A stretch of 64,000 bases of DNA from Dimorphilus gyrociliatus (lineage: Eukaryota; Annelida; Polychaeta; Dinophilidae), in contig CAJFCJ010000004.1 of NCBI GenBank assembly GCA_904063045.1, positions 184,195 through 248,194 of the forward strand, read 5' to 3'. Made by a program: the position numbers and the translations under genes. A model generated the notes under the pieces. The model was not told the origin of the DNA, did no database searches, and saw nothing but the letters and a program-made list of their open reading frames with translations. Below are positions 47,305 to 59,533 of this stretch, piece after piece (positions within the stretch are counted from its first letter, which is position 1; the number at the start of each line of letters is the position of its first letter).

Positions 47305-47351
47305 TATTTCTCCTTGAGATTGGAATTGATCACATTCATTATATTAAGTCT

Positions 47352-49610
47352 CTACGAAGATCACGTAATTTTTCTTTTTAGTTCAATACGTGGTCTTCCC
47401 TTGTCGTATAAAGCAACGTACTTCTGTCCAAGACTCTTATTGCTGCAGAAATTGTGAGGATAATCGTCATACGGATGAGAAATTAGCTCCAGAACCGTAT
47501 TAACGTCATCATAGTTTCCTTTTTCAGTCTCTTCAATCACACGTTGAAGAATATAATTCTTTAGAATAAATCTGGGGTTTATGTTTTTCATCAATATTGA
47601 CCTTTCTTCTGAAGACACAGTCTCACTCTTCAGTCTCTCTCTATAATTTGACACCCATTCTTTCCACATGATAAGGTCACGTTGTTTTTTGGAATCATTC
47701 GCTATGTTGTGAACGTCTCTAACAATCTGTCTGTTATTAAGTTGTAGCGTTGCTTGTTCAGCCTTTTTTACATATTTATCAACAAGATCAGGACGAGTTT
47801 GAAGTATCCACATAGATCGAACAATAGCCCTGAGGTAAAACGAAACGATTTAATATCTTATATTTAGAAAGAATTATGAACACTTAATAAAACTAACTCA
47901 GAACTCGATGTTTCTTTCTTTCTATATATGTGTTTCATTGTTGTTGAATCAGCGCAGAGAGATAAAATTCTGTCAATTAAATTAACTTCTTCATCTTTGC
48001 TAGACGATGCCGAAATTTCACAGAGAATTCTGAAAGTTTTTGAATAATCTGCTCCTGTAATATACATAACTTTTAATAAACTTTCCAATAATTCATCATC
48101 CTTTGATTCATTTTTGAAAAGACCCAGCTGAAAAAATAACAGGAAATTTTAATATAGTTGAAAAAATTTCTTTCAGGTGAAGAAGATATATTTAAACCTT
48201 TTTAAACATGATTTTCCTATATTCTGCTTTATATACTTCATCAAACATATCAATCTTAATTGAAGAGTTTTCAGTAGTAAAGAGTGATGACATGGAATTA
48301 GCTAATTTCTGTATTGACCACTTCATCATTTCTGGCTGCTTATCAAATTTAAACAAAGCCCAGTGATCTGTTAAGTATATAAGATACTCTTAATGTATAG
48401 ATTGCTTTAATAATATACCTGAAGCATTGCATATATGATCTGGATCATATTCTTCTAGGAAAGCGAAAGGACCATAATCAAGTGTTACTCCGACCAGACT
48501 GACGTTATCCGTATTATTAGTTCTAAAAATTGCGAATGATTTCATTAAATTAAAGCCGAAGAGAATTCCAAAGTATTACCCGTGACAAAACCCTACTGAT
48601 TGCCATTGAGAGACCAATTTGGCAGAAGAATAAAGAACGGCATTAAAAAATTCCTTATATCGTTGATCAATAGTTGGACCAGCTAACTAGAGAAAAAATT
48701 CATCTACAGAGTGCAAAAAGATAAAGTACCATTGAAACAAACTAAAGTACCTGGGGGTAAAAATTATCAATTGTATAATTGCAAATGTTTTCAATTAAGT
48801 GAGGGGTTTCCCAAGATGGTCCATGTGCTTTCGTTTCCTCATCTGCTGGATCGCAAATTTGTAAGGAACCAATTCTAAAACCATTAAATTCTTTTCTCAT
48901 TATTATTCATGAAATTTTTGACGAACTACCTAAGAAACGTTGGAGCAAATCTTCCCAAAATAGATACTCTTTCCTTAATAGGATTACCATCGTAGCTTAC
49001 ATCTCTATCAACAAACGTTCCAGATGTGATGCAAGTTGCAGCTCTAGTTGTTGGTATACCGAGAAAGTGCATTGCCTAATTAAAATTTTATTCTGTTGTT
49101 GTTACCGTTGTTCGTTACACTAATTTTGTATGTTACCTCACTTGCAAGGAACTCTCTTACAGTACTTCTTAGTACCTTCCTGCCATCAGCACCAGCTCTA
49201 CTAAAGGGTGTTCGACCACATCCTTTTAATTGCAATTCCACCGTTTGTCCATTGTTGTCAATCTCCCCAACATAGACTGTTGCCCCATCGCCTAGTTGAC
49301 CTGAGAAAAAACCATATTGGTGTCCACAATAACTATGAGCAGCAATTTCGGAACCAGTTAGAAGTTTGTTCCCTGAAAAGTATTCTACGAAATCGGGATC
49401 TTTAACGCAAGATTCGTCTAAACCGAGAGTTTTCAGTGCGTTTGGAGAAACTGCTACAAGCTGAGGATCTTTGACACGCGTGATGTCAGCCTTAGTGTAG
49501 CAGAAGCCTTTAACTTGTCTATGAGTTCTATATTCTTTTGATTTATCGAATGGTAGGCTATTCAAAGCCGTATTCTTAAATTTTATGGCTCTCCACGTTT
49601 TGGTAGACAT
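47352..49610 (-). CDS. SELENOO: Selenoprotein O (protein AMPylase) with C-terminal selenocysteine
   Basis: Eight exons (49610-49137, 49075-48930, 48874-48751, 48686-48580, 48522-48419, 48367-48198, 48127-47898, 47829-47352) give 610 aa including Sec. Mitochondrial pseudokinase-fold enzyme that transfers AMP to proteins in redox defence. Seen: [51 protein letters not shown], and the active-site block [20 protein letters not shown] followed by DYGPFAF. The frame meets TGA at 47363-47361 and continues TCT TCG TAG, giving K-I-T-Sec-S-S, the family's C-terminus. A SECIS candidate follows. A plain reading would stop three residues early. The start is the ATG at 49610; an upstream in-frame TTG is not used. 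The vertebrate CxxU cysteine is replaced: the residue three before Sec is K. Confidence 0.93.
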
Positions 49611-49793
49611 GTTTAAATAAACCAAATGATATGAAACAAGCCAATTGATAATCTAAAGCCTCTTGTAGACTGTACTAAAAAACATCCGTTTACTTAATAT
49701 GGCGGGAAATTTAAATATAATTCAATAATTGACTTTCCTCTTTATCACTTTCTACACTTATAAAAATTCCTATATCTAATTATAGGCTTCAAA

Positions 49794-49832
<39 letters not shown>

Positions 49833-50300
49833 CTGAAGAACAAGTTGTCAAGAAAAGTGACAGTACTGTCACTTCTATTAGTATATAATCAACCATATTC
49901 ATAGTGGTATAGAGAAGTGTTACAACAAAATTTACCGTTATTAGTAAAAGTAAACTAGTTTATCTTTCACAGGAGAATGAATAATCAGAATAAGATAGGT
50001 TTTTTTCTTTCCAGTTAATCGGTTAGAAAACTATTGAATGTCAAGAAAATCATGAAAAGAGTATCCTTTTATTTATTTATATCCATTATTGTCTTTCCTT
50101 GTTTATAAAATTAAGATTTTCGTCACCTTCTTTACATGGAAGAAGACAAATAACCTGAAAAAAGTTAATGGAAAAAGATTCAATTTATTTATTCAGTTTT
50201 CAAAGAAACCTCTCCAATCCAAGTCATTCTCTGTTAATCTAAGCATAAAAGTAAATAATCTTTAGTATTTAATTAAATATTCACTCATTATTTAGGTTGA
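49611..50300. other. Spacer between selenoprotein O and the Slo channel gene
   Basis: 690 bp. It contains (AT)16 at 49799-49830 and an E2F-like ATGGCGGGAAAT at 49699-49710, about 90 bp upstream of the selenoprotein O start. No gene was seen. Confidence 0.5.
49799..49830. repeat. (AT)16 microsatellite
   Basis: Uninterrupted AT dinucleotide run about 190 bp upstream of the selenoprotein O start codon. Confidence 0.95.
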
Positions 50301-53300
50301 TTATTCCTTAAGGAGAAAAGACTGTTTGGATTGAGGAAAGAGGTCTCCCTCTTTGTATAAGATATTTCTTACGTGATCATCTTTCTGAATAGGAAGAGTC
50401 GATTTTGGCATGGTTAGTGTTACGCGGGCTTTACTACTTTCCGAGATTCTTCTGTAAAGTGCCAGACAAATAATCTTTAAGTCTCTAAGAACTTTGGTAA
50501 AAAACGACCCAAAATCTTTCGTTTCCGTCTATTAATTTAATAAGATTTTACTCATTCTCAATTAGTTGATAAACTATACAAACATTTTCATATGCAAGTG
50601 ATAGAGGTGGAGCATTTATTGGCATATTTACTACTCTTCCTTGATCAGGATCGATTAGTTTGATATCTAATTGCCTTGTTATTAATTCATGTAATTCTTC
50701 ACCACTTCGTCCTGTTGCTAAAACCTTGGCAATAGTCATCAAAGATGAGTCTGTATAGGCCTTTTCGAGATGAAACAGATAAAACGGTAGAATTATTCGA
50801 AAGAATCCAAAATAAGCAAACAAACAATAATTTATGTACTATATACCGAGGCTATGAAAGCATCTAGCTCGCATCCTGGTAAGACATTACCCCCGGCAAA
50901 TGATGCTGTTGTAACTATGGAAGAAGAATCATTTCGATCTTCCTCTAAGAATTGAATGTTTGACGTGGTATCTACGTTGAAATTGATAAGAAAATTATTA
51001 TTTAATTGTATACATCTAAAAGAAATAGTCGAACCGAGAGATGATATAACGGGTATAAAAGATTCCGAAAGAAATCTATGTGTCCAAGAGTTTGGAGTAT
51101 GTCCAGCTCTTGTTAGCAAGCAAATCTTAACATCTGCATGCAACTCTGTTAACATACTTTTTATCGCCAGAGTTGCCAAAGTCACATCGGCATCATCTAC
51201 TTCCGGTGCTGTAAATACAAGACAACTTCTGCAAGTTGTTATACTAGCTGTGCTAAAATCATGCTGTATCCCATTAGTTAACTGAAATGAAATAAAAAAT
51301 GCTAAATAATCTATTACACGACGTTTACAGGCCTATCAAATTAAATTACCTGAACAATATGTATATTCTTAAAGTAGCAAATATCGTCCCATTCGTCTTC
51401 AATTGTTTTTAAATCACAAACCAATACAATATCAATTAAATCCTGTTCGGGTATAGAGGAATATCTCATCGGTACAATGAATTGTAGGAGATTTAATTTC
51501 GTAGAAACAGCTGATATATAAACAATCACGTGATCTTGTAACTTAAGTTTATTCTAATTTGCAATTAAATTCAATTAATTAAACAATTCGTTTTTGGATT
51601 AAAAATCGTATTATTTTACAAACTTTGCCTCTTATTGTACATTTATCCATAGATTTTCCATAATCAATATGATATTTTTCATAGTCAACAATAGAAGTCA
51701 TTCTCGATAATTTCTTAGATAACGAAGATCGTCTATAATTGCAGATGGGAGGAAAGAAAAGAAGGAAAGAAGGAAGGAAGGAAAAAGAATAAATTAGTTA
51801 GTAATTTCATAATTATTAATATAATATCAAACCTCTCGCCAAATTTACTTAGGAAATGAGAGCTAATTAAAGTCTCCGTCTCGTCATTAGTAGCATATTT
51901 TACTAAAATAGAATGAATACCTCCATCAAGTGTTGATAATCTGTAAAATTGAAATTATGATTGATAATAAAAAACTAATATATTTAAGAAATTGCCATAT
52001 GTGAACCCTTCTCTTAAGCTGAAATCTTTTGGTGTTATAAAGAATAATTTAATCTCTCCAGTTATTTTATAATGGGCTCCCGGATTTAAGATTGTAAAGG
52101 AACCATCTTTTGTTGATTCTTCAACAGCAAATAGTATAATATTTAACTTTTGCCAGCATAATCTATTCAATATTTTTAAAGCAATACATTTTAGCAAAGT
52201 GTAATAATATTTAATAATTTTTAATGTATTTACTCAACAGCACTGAAAAATAGACGGTTCAATAAACTGTTTGGTGGATTCTGAATGACTTTTATCTTAT
52301 GATTCGCTCCATTAAGATATAAATTTTGCCAAGTCTTTAACGTTTTGCAATAAACCTAAAAGAAAAAATGTCCATAAACTAGTACGCTTATGATACAGTA
52401 TATATAATTGTATATATAGGAACATAATAAAAACCTGATTTCTATGAATAAATAAATTCAAATATAATGAAATAAACCCAGGAATCATGCAATTTTGAGC
52501 TAAAATACCATTTCTCAATTCTGAGAAGCATATTATTTGATCTTTATTGTCTCCCTGCCATCTCCATGAGGCAATATTGAGAACTTTTAACTGAAAAGAA
52601 CATAATAAAGCTGTTAGTAACAATTGTAAAATTGATATTGTAGTTGTTTCTTTTAATAGTTGAATGTTCGAATAAGTACCCTACTCTCCTCTTTTAATAA
52701 CTGTAGAATTATTCTTGCTTCGGAATAAAAGCTTTTTATAGCGATGGCTTGCAGAATGTTTTCTTTATCATCTTGATAGGGAGTTTTAGATTGTCTGTCT
52801 GCCAAAATGATTATACTATCCGCGTAGTGGAGCTAATTAACAAAAAACTGGCATTAGAATATAAAACGGATAATGCTAATCTCAGATGCCTTAACGTCTT
52901 TTAGATCGGAAGTTTCAAATGGAGTCCCAATAAAGAACGCGACGTCTCGGTAACACCTCTTAAAGAAGGCGTCAATTTCGCAATCTATTTTGTTCCTTTT
53001 AGGAAATAGATATAACAGAAAGAGTAGACAAACTTTCAGTTTTTTCTTAAACTTACTTTCCTAAAAAGACTAAATCAATATCTTTTGCATTTTCCTTATC
53101 ATGAAATAAATATGCAGTATTAGGAACGTTTCCCGTCGTTACTTGGCCACAAATAAGAATGTGACGCCGACCATAATATCTTACGTAGGGTTGTCTTCTA
53201 TTCATCGATTCTCCTAAATATTTTACAATTTCCGGAATGGATTTCGTAAACATAACAAAAGATCCAATAATAAATAAAACCATCAAAGCTCGTCCCAGTA

Positions 53301-54399
53301 TAGTAGATGGATGAACATCACCAAATCCAACTGTAGACATTGTTACCAAAAGCCAATAAACGCATTGCCAATAGTGAATTTTCTGAAAATTGGCATATCT
53401 TTCCATAGGATCACCGTTATTTTCCAACTGTTTAAATAATGTTTTTGATTATGAATAATCATAAGGAAATCTAATCTTACTAGATGAAAAAATCCAGCAC
53501 AAATAAACCATAACGTAATGAATGTTGTAAATACTTGAATAATTCGTATTTTTGCCCTTGTTTTAAGGATATGTGTTAAGATGAGAATTTCTGGTAGTTG
53601 TAAAAAGTAAAGCATTCTCATACATCGAAATCCCAACCAATTTCTATTGAAATACAGCGACAATAAGGTAGGAATGATTGTCACAAAGTCGACAAAAGTA
53701 TATAAATCGAACCAAAATTGTAATTTATCACTGGCTGCTATTAGCTGATATTTGTTTAATAGATGGGAAAAAAAACAAAAGTACATACAATATACTGTAT
53801 ATAATCAATATATAAATATTAATATCGTACCTACCCTTATTGTAAAAAATATAATAAAGAAAACATTTAATATTATATCCGTTACTTGCTTTGGATTATC
53901 CACGACGGTTCCGCAATTCTCCCTTTCAAAACTAATTCGAAAAGTATAATACCATTATATTATGATTGTTATATTAAAGTATATAAACCTTGTAGCGTCA
54001 ATAAAATAAATACAAATTGATATGGAATACATCACTAACGAAAATCCAATCTAATAATAGAAAAGTAAGTTTTAGTTATTGTATTATTGAGTTAAGATAC
54101 GCAAGATTGAAGATAATCAGAATATTTTCCTGACGTACATAAATCTTTGATAAGATTGTAGATCCTCTAATTATTTGAGCAGAAAACGATCGTATTTTCG
54201 ATCCTGTTGCCTCAATACCAGATGGCGTAGATCGAATTACAAATTCTCCATTCTGTGATTCAAAAACTTCCCCAGCTCTTCTAAATGAATAAAAGAGTCC
54301 CCTGGTAAGTAGTATGATTATTAAGCCCAATATCCAACATCCAGCAACAATTAAGGCATGAATATACCAATAGTATTCCAAAGTGCAGCCATAAAACAT
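50301..54399 (-). CDS. Divergent Slo-family (BK-like) potassium channel
   Basis: Sixteen exons (54399-54139, 54050-53989, 53931-53835, 53744-53481, 53427-53057, 52995-52890, 52832-52680, 52590-52435, 52355-52234, 52162-52007, 51940-51833, 51732-51624, 51553-51350, 51281-50847, 50760-50584, 50528-50301) give 1002 aa. Seen: an S0 helix (S0 marks Slo1/Slo3, not Slo2), S4 region WLGFRCMRMLYFLQLPEILI, pore TMSTVGFGDVHPSTILGRAL, RCK1 (GRRHILICGQV; NIASWRWQGDN) and RCK2 (PEVDDADVTLATLAIKSM). S4 has two arginines where Slo1 has three; the third position is Y. At the calcium-bowl position stands FLEEDRNDSSSIV, not an aspartate run. Intron 6 appears to be GC-AG. The last intron is about 55 bp with two donor choices; the final exon FGSFFTKVLRDLKIICLALY matches the Slo C-terminal domain. 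Could be a Slo3-like paralog. Confidence 0.85.
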
Positions 54400-55237
54400 G
54401 TCCTCTTCATCTATACAGACTTATTGCCTCCCTATAACTTAGTATTCTCTTGTCACGTTTTGGGCTTACGGGACAACCACCTCTATTAAAGTTTTCATAG
54501 CATACAGGCTCTAAGTTAGGCCACGTTTTCTTACGTATTATGTATAGGTAAAGCACACGATAGATGTTTTTCTGATATATGACAAGGCCACAATGAAAAA
54601 AATGACAAAAATGTTCAAATTGGAAGGGTTTTATTAAGAAAAAAATAACTAAAACCTTTATATTGAGAATTGTTAAGGAAAAGTTTAATAAGCTTATTAT
54701 AAATTTATTGAAATGATTGATGAATATTGAAATGTATTATGTCTATCTTTTTATTATATTTAAAAAAGAACTGAGATAAAAATCTATATATTTGACTTTC
54801 AATGATTGTCATTCATTCGTATTAATGAATTGTCAAGCTTGAAGTAAGCTCAATTGTTAGAAAATTTCTATTCTTTTATTAAATTTTGGGTAAAACAGAA
54901 CAAAACAATGAAAAGAATCAGATGATAAGACAAAATTAAATATGCTTCAGATATTTCTAACTCAGCACTTTGTCCTGTCTTTTTAAAATATTTATTTGTA
55001 ACCAAGAAAGTTTATAGAAACAAGAAAAAAAAGGAAGAAAAGGGCAATTTTATCGTGTCTCTATGATCTATATTTTACCCTATAAGTATATCCTTCTCTT
55101 CTTAGATTAACTCCGCCTCTATCTAATCGATGTCATCTTCTCTTTCTGTTCAATAAGTGGATTTCCTCTCCTTCTTTCTCCCTTTTTTTATTATTATTTC
55201 TTTTTGGAAGACGAATTGAAGAATTATCTATCTTTTC
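54400..55237. other. Spacer between the Slo start and the BTB-kelch 3' end
   Basis: 838 bp, AT-rich, presumably Slo promoter and BTB-kelch 3' UTR. An ATAG acceptor-like site 14 bp before the Slo start leaves room for a non-coding 5' exon. No gene was seen. Confidence 0.4.
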
Positions 55238-57402
55238 TCAGAAATCCAGCTCTTCATCATAAAAATACGTGTCACTTATCTCGCTATCTCCGCAAGAACC
55301 CGGAGTTGCCGTTGGAGTTTGTGATGCAAATCCTGATGAAAAGAACATGTTAGCAAGAGATTCATCATAAGCTGTCTTTTCTGAGAGTGTTTTGATGATA
55401 TCCTTCTCCAAGTAACCCGATGTTATAACACTAATTGCATCCGTCGGAACTGCTTTACACATTTCTGGTTGATTATTATTCAAAAAACACAGACTGGTTG
55501 CGTGGACGGTCCATGTTTGTAAAACATAGATTTTTCCATCTAAAACTTGTAACTTTGTCATTTCGTGTCCCGGTGTCATTTCTATATCACCCAAATGTTC
55601 CTCAGTCAATCTCCAACTACTAGTATTTACATCGAATTTTAATATTTCCTCATTAGGACATCCAACGCATATGTCATCATTATCTGTCCAAAGGAGATAA
55701 GATTTTTGAAGAAATTCATCACAGGAAACTGCCGGTGGATCATATTCTATAAATGTTCGCGAATCCATATCAAACGAGAAAAACGATATAGGGGAATCGG
55801 AAACCTCGCATCTTGACCAAAGGAAAACTTGTTTGTCTTTAAATGTTACAGCTCTTGCGGCACTAATGCGTAATCTTCGGGGGAAATTATATAGCAATAT
55901 TCGCCGTCGTAACAATGTTGTATCGCATAAAGCTAGACAATCTTGTTCGCAAGTCGATAGTGTCGTTATTACATAGCCTCGGCAAGTAACGACGGCAGGT
56001 CTCAAGTCAGAAGGATGAACGAATACTTTCGTTAATTCTCTGGAGTAAGCCGGACCGATTCTGAAAAACGAATAACATAGGATAATTAAATATAAAAATA
56101 ATAGACCGATAAATAATACATTTCTTACTTATAAAGCATGATGTCCGCTCTAGAAGAAGCAATATCAATAATTAATATATCGAAGGAGTCTAAGAGCATA
56201 GGATAAGGCTGAGCAGTTGGCAATAACAGGCAGTAAAGTTTATTTTTTTGTAGACATAAACTAGCAATACCAACATTATCGGGTATAAGCTTTGATATGT
56301 CCGTTTGTATCTTTAATTCCAGCCATTTATGGTTAGTAACGTCATAAAATAGAAAGAGTACCTGCTTATAGAAAACATTCTGAGCTAAGATTGGTAGGAC
56401 AGGGAGCAATTGCTTATAGGTACACTTCTTCTGACATGATATACAAAGCTTGTCTCCAGGAAAACTTCTTGGTCGTTTTACTGGAAGAGCAGGTGAGAAA
56501 GTTCTCTGCAGCATTAACGAATTAGGCCTTATAGGTCGCTTTTTAGGAATATTGCAGTTAGTGGAATTATTGAGATAAAGTGTAATTTTTTCATTAACAT
56601 TATTAAGTTTTGAAAAGACTAAACTATTTTTCAGCAGTTTTATATCAGCAATTGTCCAAGATTGTAGATTTAAGCATTCCAGAAGAGAATTTAGACTATC
56701 TGAATCAACTCTTGTAGATGCAAAATTCGCCCAGTTTATCACGCACTGAGCAGCATTCGATGTATTTACGAACTTCATTAGTGTTTTATCGCTTAGCAAC
56801 ATTTGAAAATAGTTAATTGGTAATTCAAGAATGTGTTCGCTAAAGATGAAATAATCAGCAAATCTGCATTCTACTATTTTCCTGGTTGTTTTATATAATT
56901 TTAAAAATTGGTATCGATCTGCCATGATACAAAGATACAAACAATTACTTAAAGAAATATTTCCATGGTTTAAAAAATAGCAGGTTATAAAGTCCTTTAA
57001 CTCTTCTAAGAGGAAAAAATCTGACAGTCTCATTAAATCTTCTACATTGGCAGGATAAATCACTATTCTTGAAGTGTAAAAATAATCCAAAACTTCTTCG
57101 AACGATTCGATAGAGTTGAGATTTAACGAATCGGATAGATTGATTTCATTGTCACGATGTTCCCTCCAACCTAGTTTATCATCATCAGTAAACATGGAGC
57201 GAAAATACAAGCATGAACTAGCTAAAATTGCTCGATGAGCAGGAAAGGCAGTTCCATTTACTAAAATTTTAACATCGCAAAATTCTCCTCGTCTCCTTTG
57301 GGATAATAGTTCACTAACTAATACACTATGATCCGCGCGAACAAACGAACATTTGCTTTTCTTGAATGCGTTATTCATAATTGATGTGCCATCAACTGCC
57401 AT
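55238..57402 (-). CDS. BTB-BACK-kelch protein, probable Cullin-3 adaptor
   Basis: Two exons (57402-56129, 56060-55238) give 698 aa. Seen: BTB domain about residues 25-150 (SQRRRGEFCDVKILVNGTAF, AHRAILASSCLYFRSMF), BACK domain about 150-270 (FITCYFLNHGNISLSNCLYL, MADRYQFLKL), a basic linker with a CISCQKKC cysteine pair, then weak kelch-like beta repeats to about 640, and an acidic, Ser/Thr-rich C-terminus ending YFYDEELDF. Such proteins present substrates to Cul3 ubiquitin ligase. The kelch repeats are too diverged for me to assign a KLHL or KBTBD number. The ATG used is the first in frame. Its promoter side holds an NRF1-type palindrome. Confidence 0.85.
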
Positions 57403-58039
57403 TTTGTCAAACTAGTTTGGCTTCGCTGCCCCTTATTTTATACGGCGTCTAACTACTGACATCTAGGTGTATTTTATTTGCGTCTAAGGAAATTTTTACA
57501 CTCTTTAATAAAAAACAATATATCTTAACTTTTTGCTTTTTATTTCTATTAATTATATTTTTTCTCGTGGAAAAGAAAGAGAATATTTTTAATTTTCGAT
57601 CGAATCATATACATTGCGCATGCGCGTAGGACATATATATATATATATATATGAAATATGGCGGGTAAATTATCGACTTTTCAATTGTTTCTCTTAAGAG
57701 TAAAAAAAGTATTAAATACATATTATATAGTGTTGGAAGAAATTATTATATATTTAAAAAACTATATTGAATAATTTGAATACATTAGTAAAAGTTTTCA
57801 AATATGTTGTTGATATATTCTAATCGATATTCGTCTTCTTCAACGGAATTTTAATCTGAAAGATAGTTCGTTTGTTATATGATATCCATTATTACTATTA
57901 AATTTGAAGAAGAGAAATTTTAAAGAGTTATCAGAGAGTTGTTTAGAATAAGTTTATTGCATAAAGACTATGGATAATAAAAATATCAATATGGATTATT
58001 GACAAAGAAAAGCAACGAAAAAACGCAAGTCAATGAAAT
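57403..58039. promoter_or_regulatory. Upstream region of the BTB-kelch gene
   Basis: 637 bp. TGCGCATGCGCG at 57615-57626 (NRF1-type) is followed at once by (AT)10 at 57633-57652. No open frame with support was seen. Confidence 0.5.
57615..57626. promoter_or_regulatory. NRF1-type site TGCGCATGCGCG
   Basis: One mismatch from the perfect palindrome, about 215 bp upstream of the BTB-kelch start codon. Confidence 0.55.
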
Positions 58040-59533
58040 TTACTTACCATCTTTATTAGCAAAAGAATCTATCCTCTGATCTTTCCATTCTAATAGTTTT
58101 AATAATGTTGCTTTAGACGCAGTATCTACATGTGTTTGTACATTTGGTAGCATTTTATGTGCTGCGGCGACGCCGTATAGAACTCTTGAAGAACTGATGG
58201 TATCTAGGTTGCTCGATGTAGCTGCCCTAGCTGTTGTGTAGGCTTTGTTGAAATAGTCAACGGCGTCTGCATATCTACCAAGGGAATTAAAAATAGCTCC
58301 AAGAGCCGAGCACGACTGGGCAATAGCGACGTCATCATTCGCCTTTTCAGCAACCTCAACGCGTCTTTGTAATAGAGCTATAGCCTGTTCAACATTTCCC
58401 GATAATTCGTGTGATTTTGCTAATTCCTGGCAAGCTTCACCTATGTGGTATAGAATAAATTGTTACCTATAAAATAGCCAATCGAAGATAAATACAAACC
58501 AATTCCTGCCTCATCGTTATTCGATTCACTGCTATTTAAATATGATTTGAGATATCCCAGTGCTTCTTCAGGCTGTCTGTTTTTGTTATAGGAAACACCT
58601 AATCTATAAGCTGCCGTTCCCTCCAAAGTAGCATTACAACTTTCTTGTGCTTTTTCGTGAGCTAACTTTAGATATTGAATCTGAGCCTTTAAGTCACCCT
58701 CCTTTGCGTAAATATCTCCAACTTTTGTAAAAACTCTTGTTAAATCTTCACATACTTTAATTTTTAAGTTTATGGATTCAGACGATTCACTAGTGTTTAA
58801 AATACTGTAGGAATTTTGCAGGTGGATCATTGATTCTTTATCATTACCACTTTCCTCAAGGATAAGACCAACGTCCCTATGAGCTTTAGCCTGGATTAAG
58901 CCGCCTTTGTAAGATGCTGTCTTTAAACTTGAAACAAAGAAATGTTCTGCAAGCCATTGACTATGGGGAACAGAGTTCTGGAAAAACTCGGCCAAGCACA
59001 CTTGCTCGTCATAAACTGCTTCTAAATTTTCTTCTCTCTTATAGTTTTCTGCTCTAGAGAGATGTTCGCGAAGAACCTCTAGTTGATCTGTTTGTTCTGG
59101 TAGTCTAGGGAGAGACCAGATTGTAGATTCAGGCCCGGCTAGTCTTCTCGTTTCTTCTTGCCTTTCAACAAGCGCGTAAATTTCTGCAAAAGCCTCATGA
59201 TAACCTTCTTCCAAAATCTCTATACATAATTGTTGATAATATTCATTTCTATATTCGCTTGTTTCAGGTTTAGTTAGGAGGGGTTGTTCTGCTCGTAGTG
59301 TGTGTAGACGATGAACAATTTCTATAAGGGTACACTTAGTTAATAAAAAATATGTGTTTTTTAACAATTATACCTTTGTCTCTTTTACCATGCACTCGAT
59401 TTTTGCCTAATTTATTGGCTACAGAAATTGGACTTGCAGTTAATCGTCTTTCTCCTCCTCCAGGTGCAGAAGGTGGAGGTGAAGCAACAACTTTTTGGCC
59501 ATGAGTTCCAATTGCAGGTAAAGCTGTAGCCAT
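58040..59533 (-). CDS. TTC29: Tetratricopeptide repeat protein 29 (axonemal)
   Basis: Three exons (59533-59374, 59321-58500, 58440-58040) give 460 aa (human about 475). TTC29 is a sperm/cilium axoneme protein tied to dynein transport. Seen: GYHEAFAEIYALVERQEETR, the IWSLPRLPEQTDQLEVLREH block, QWLAEHFFVSSLK, several TPR helices (EAHRD-type GLILEESGN; YRLGVSYNKNRQPEEALGYL; LGAIFNSLGRYADAVDYFNK), and the family's closing ATLLKLLEWKDQRIDSF. The C-terminus is uncertain: the frame reads DGK-stop through a good GTAAGT donor, so a last exon may exist; splicing to a TAG acceptor near 57970 would give only a few further residues. Head-to-head with symplekin. Confidence 0.88.

Noticed and set aside
51746-51789. 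GA-rich purine tract as a special repeat or triplex element
   Set aside because: On the coding strand it is a polypyrimidine tract just upstream of a Slo splice acceptor, which explains it.
54223-54234. CAGATGGCGTA inside the Slo gene
   Set aside because: Falls in coding exon 1 of the channel on the opposite strand, and is preceded by C not TA.
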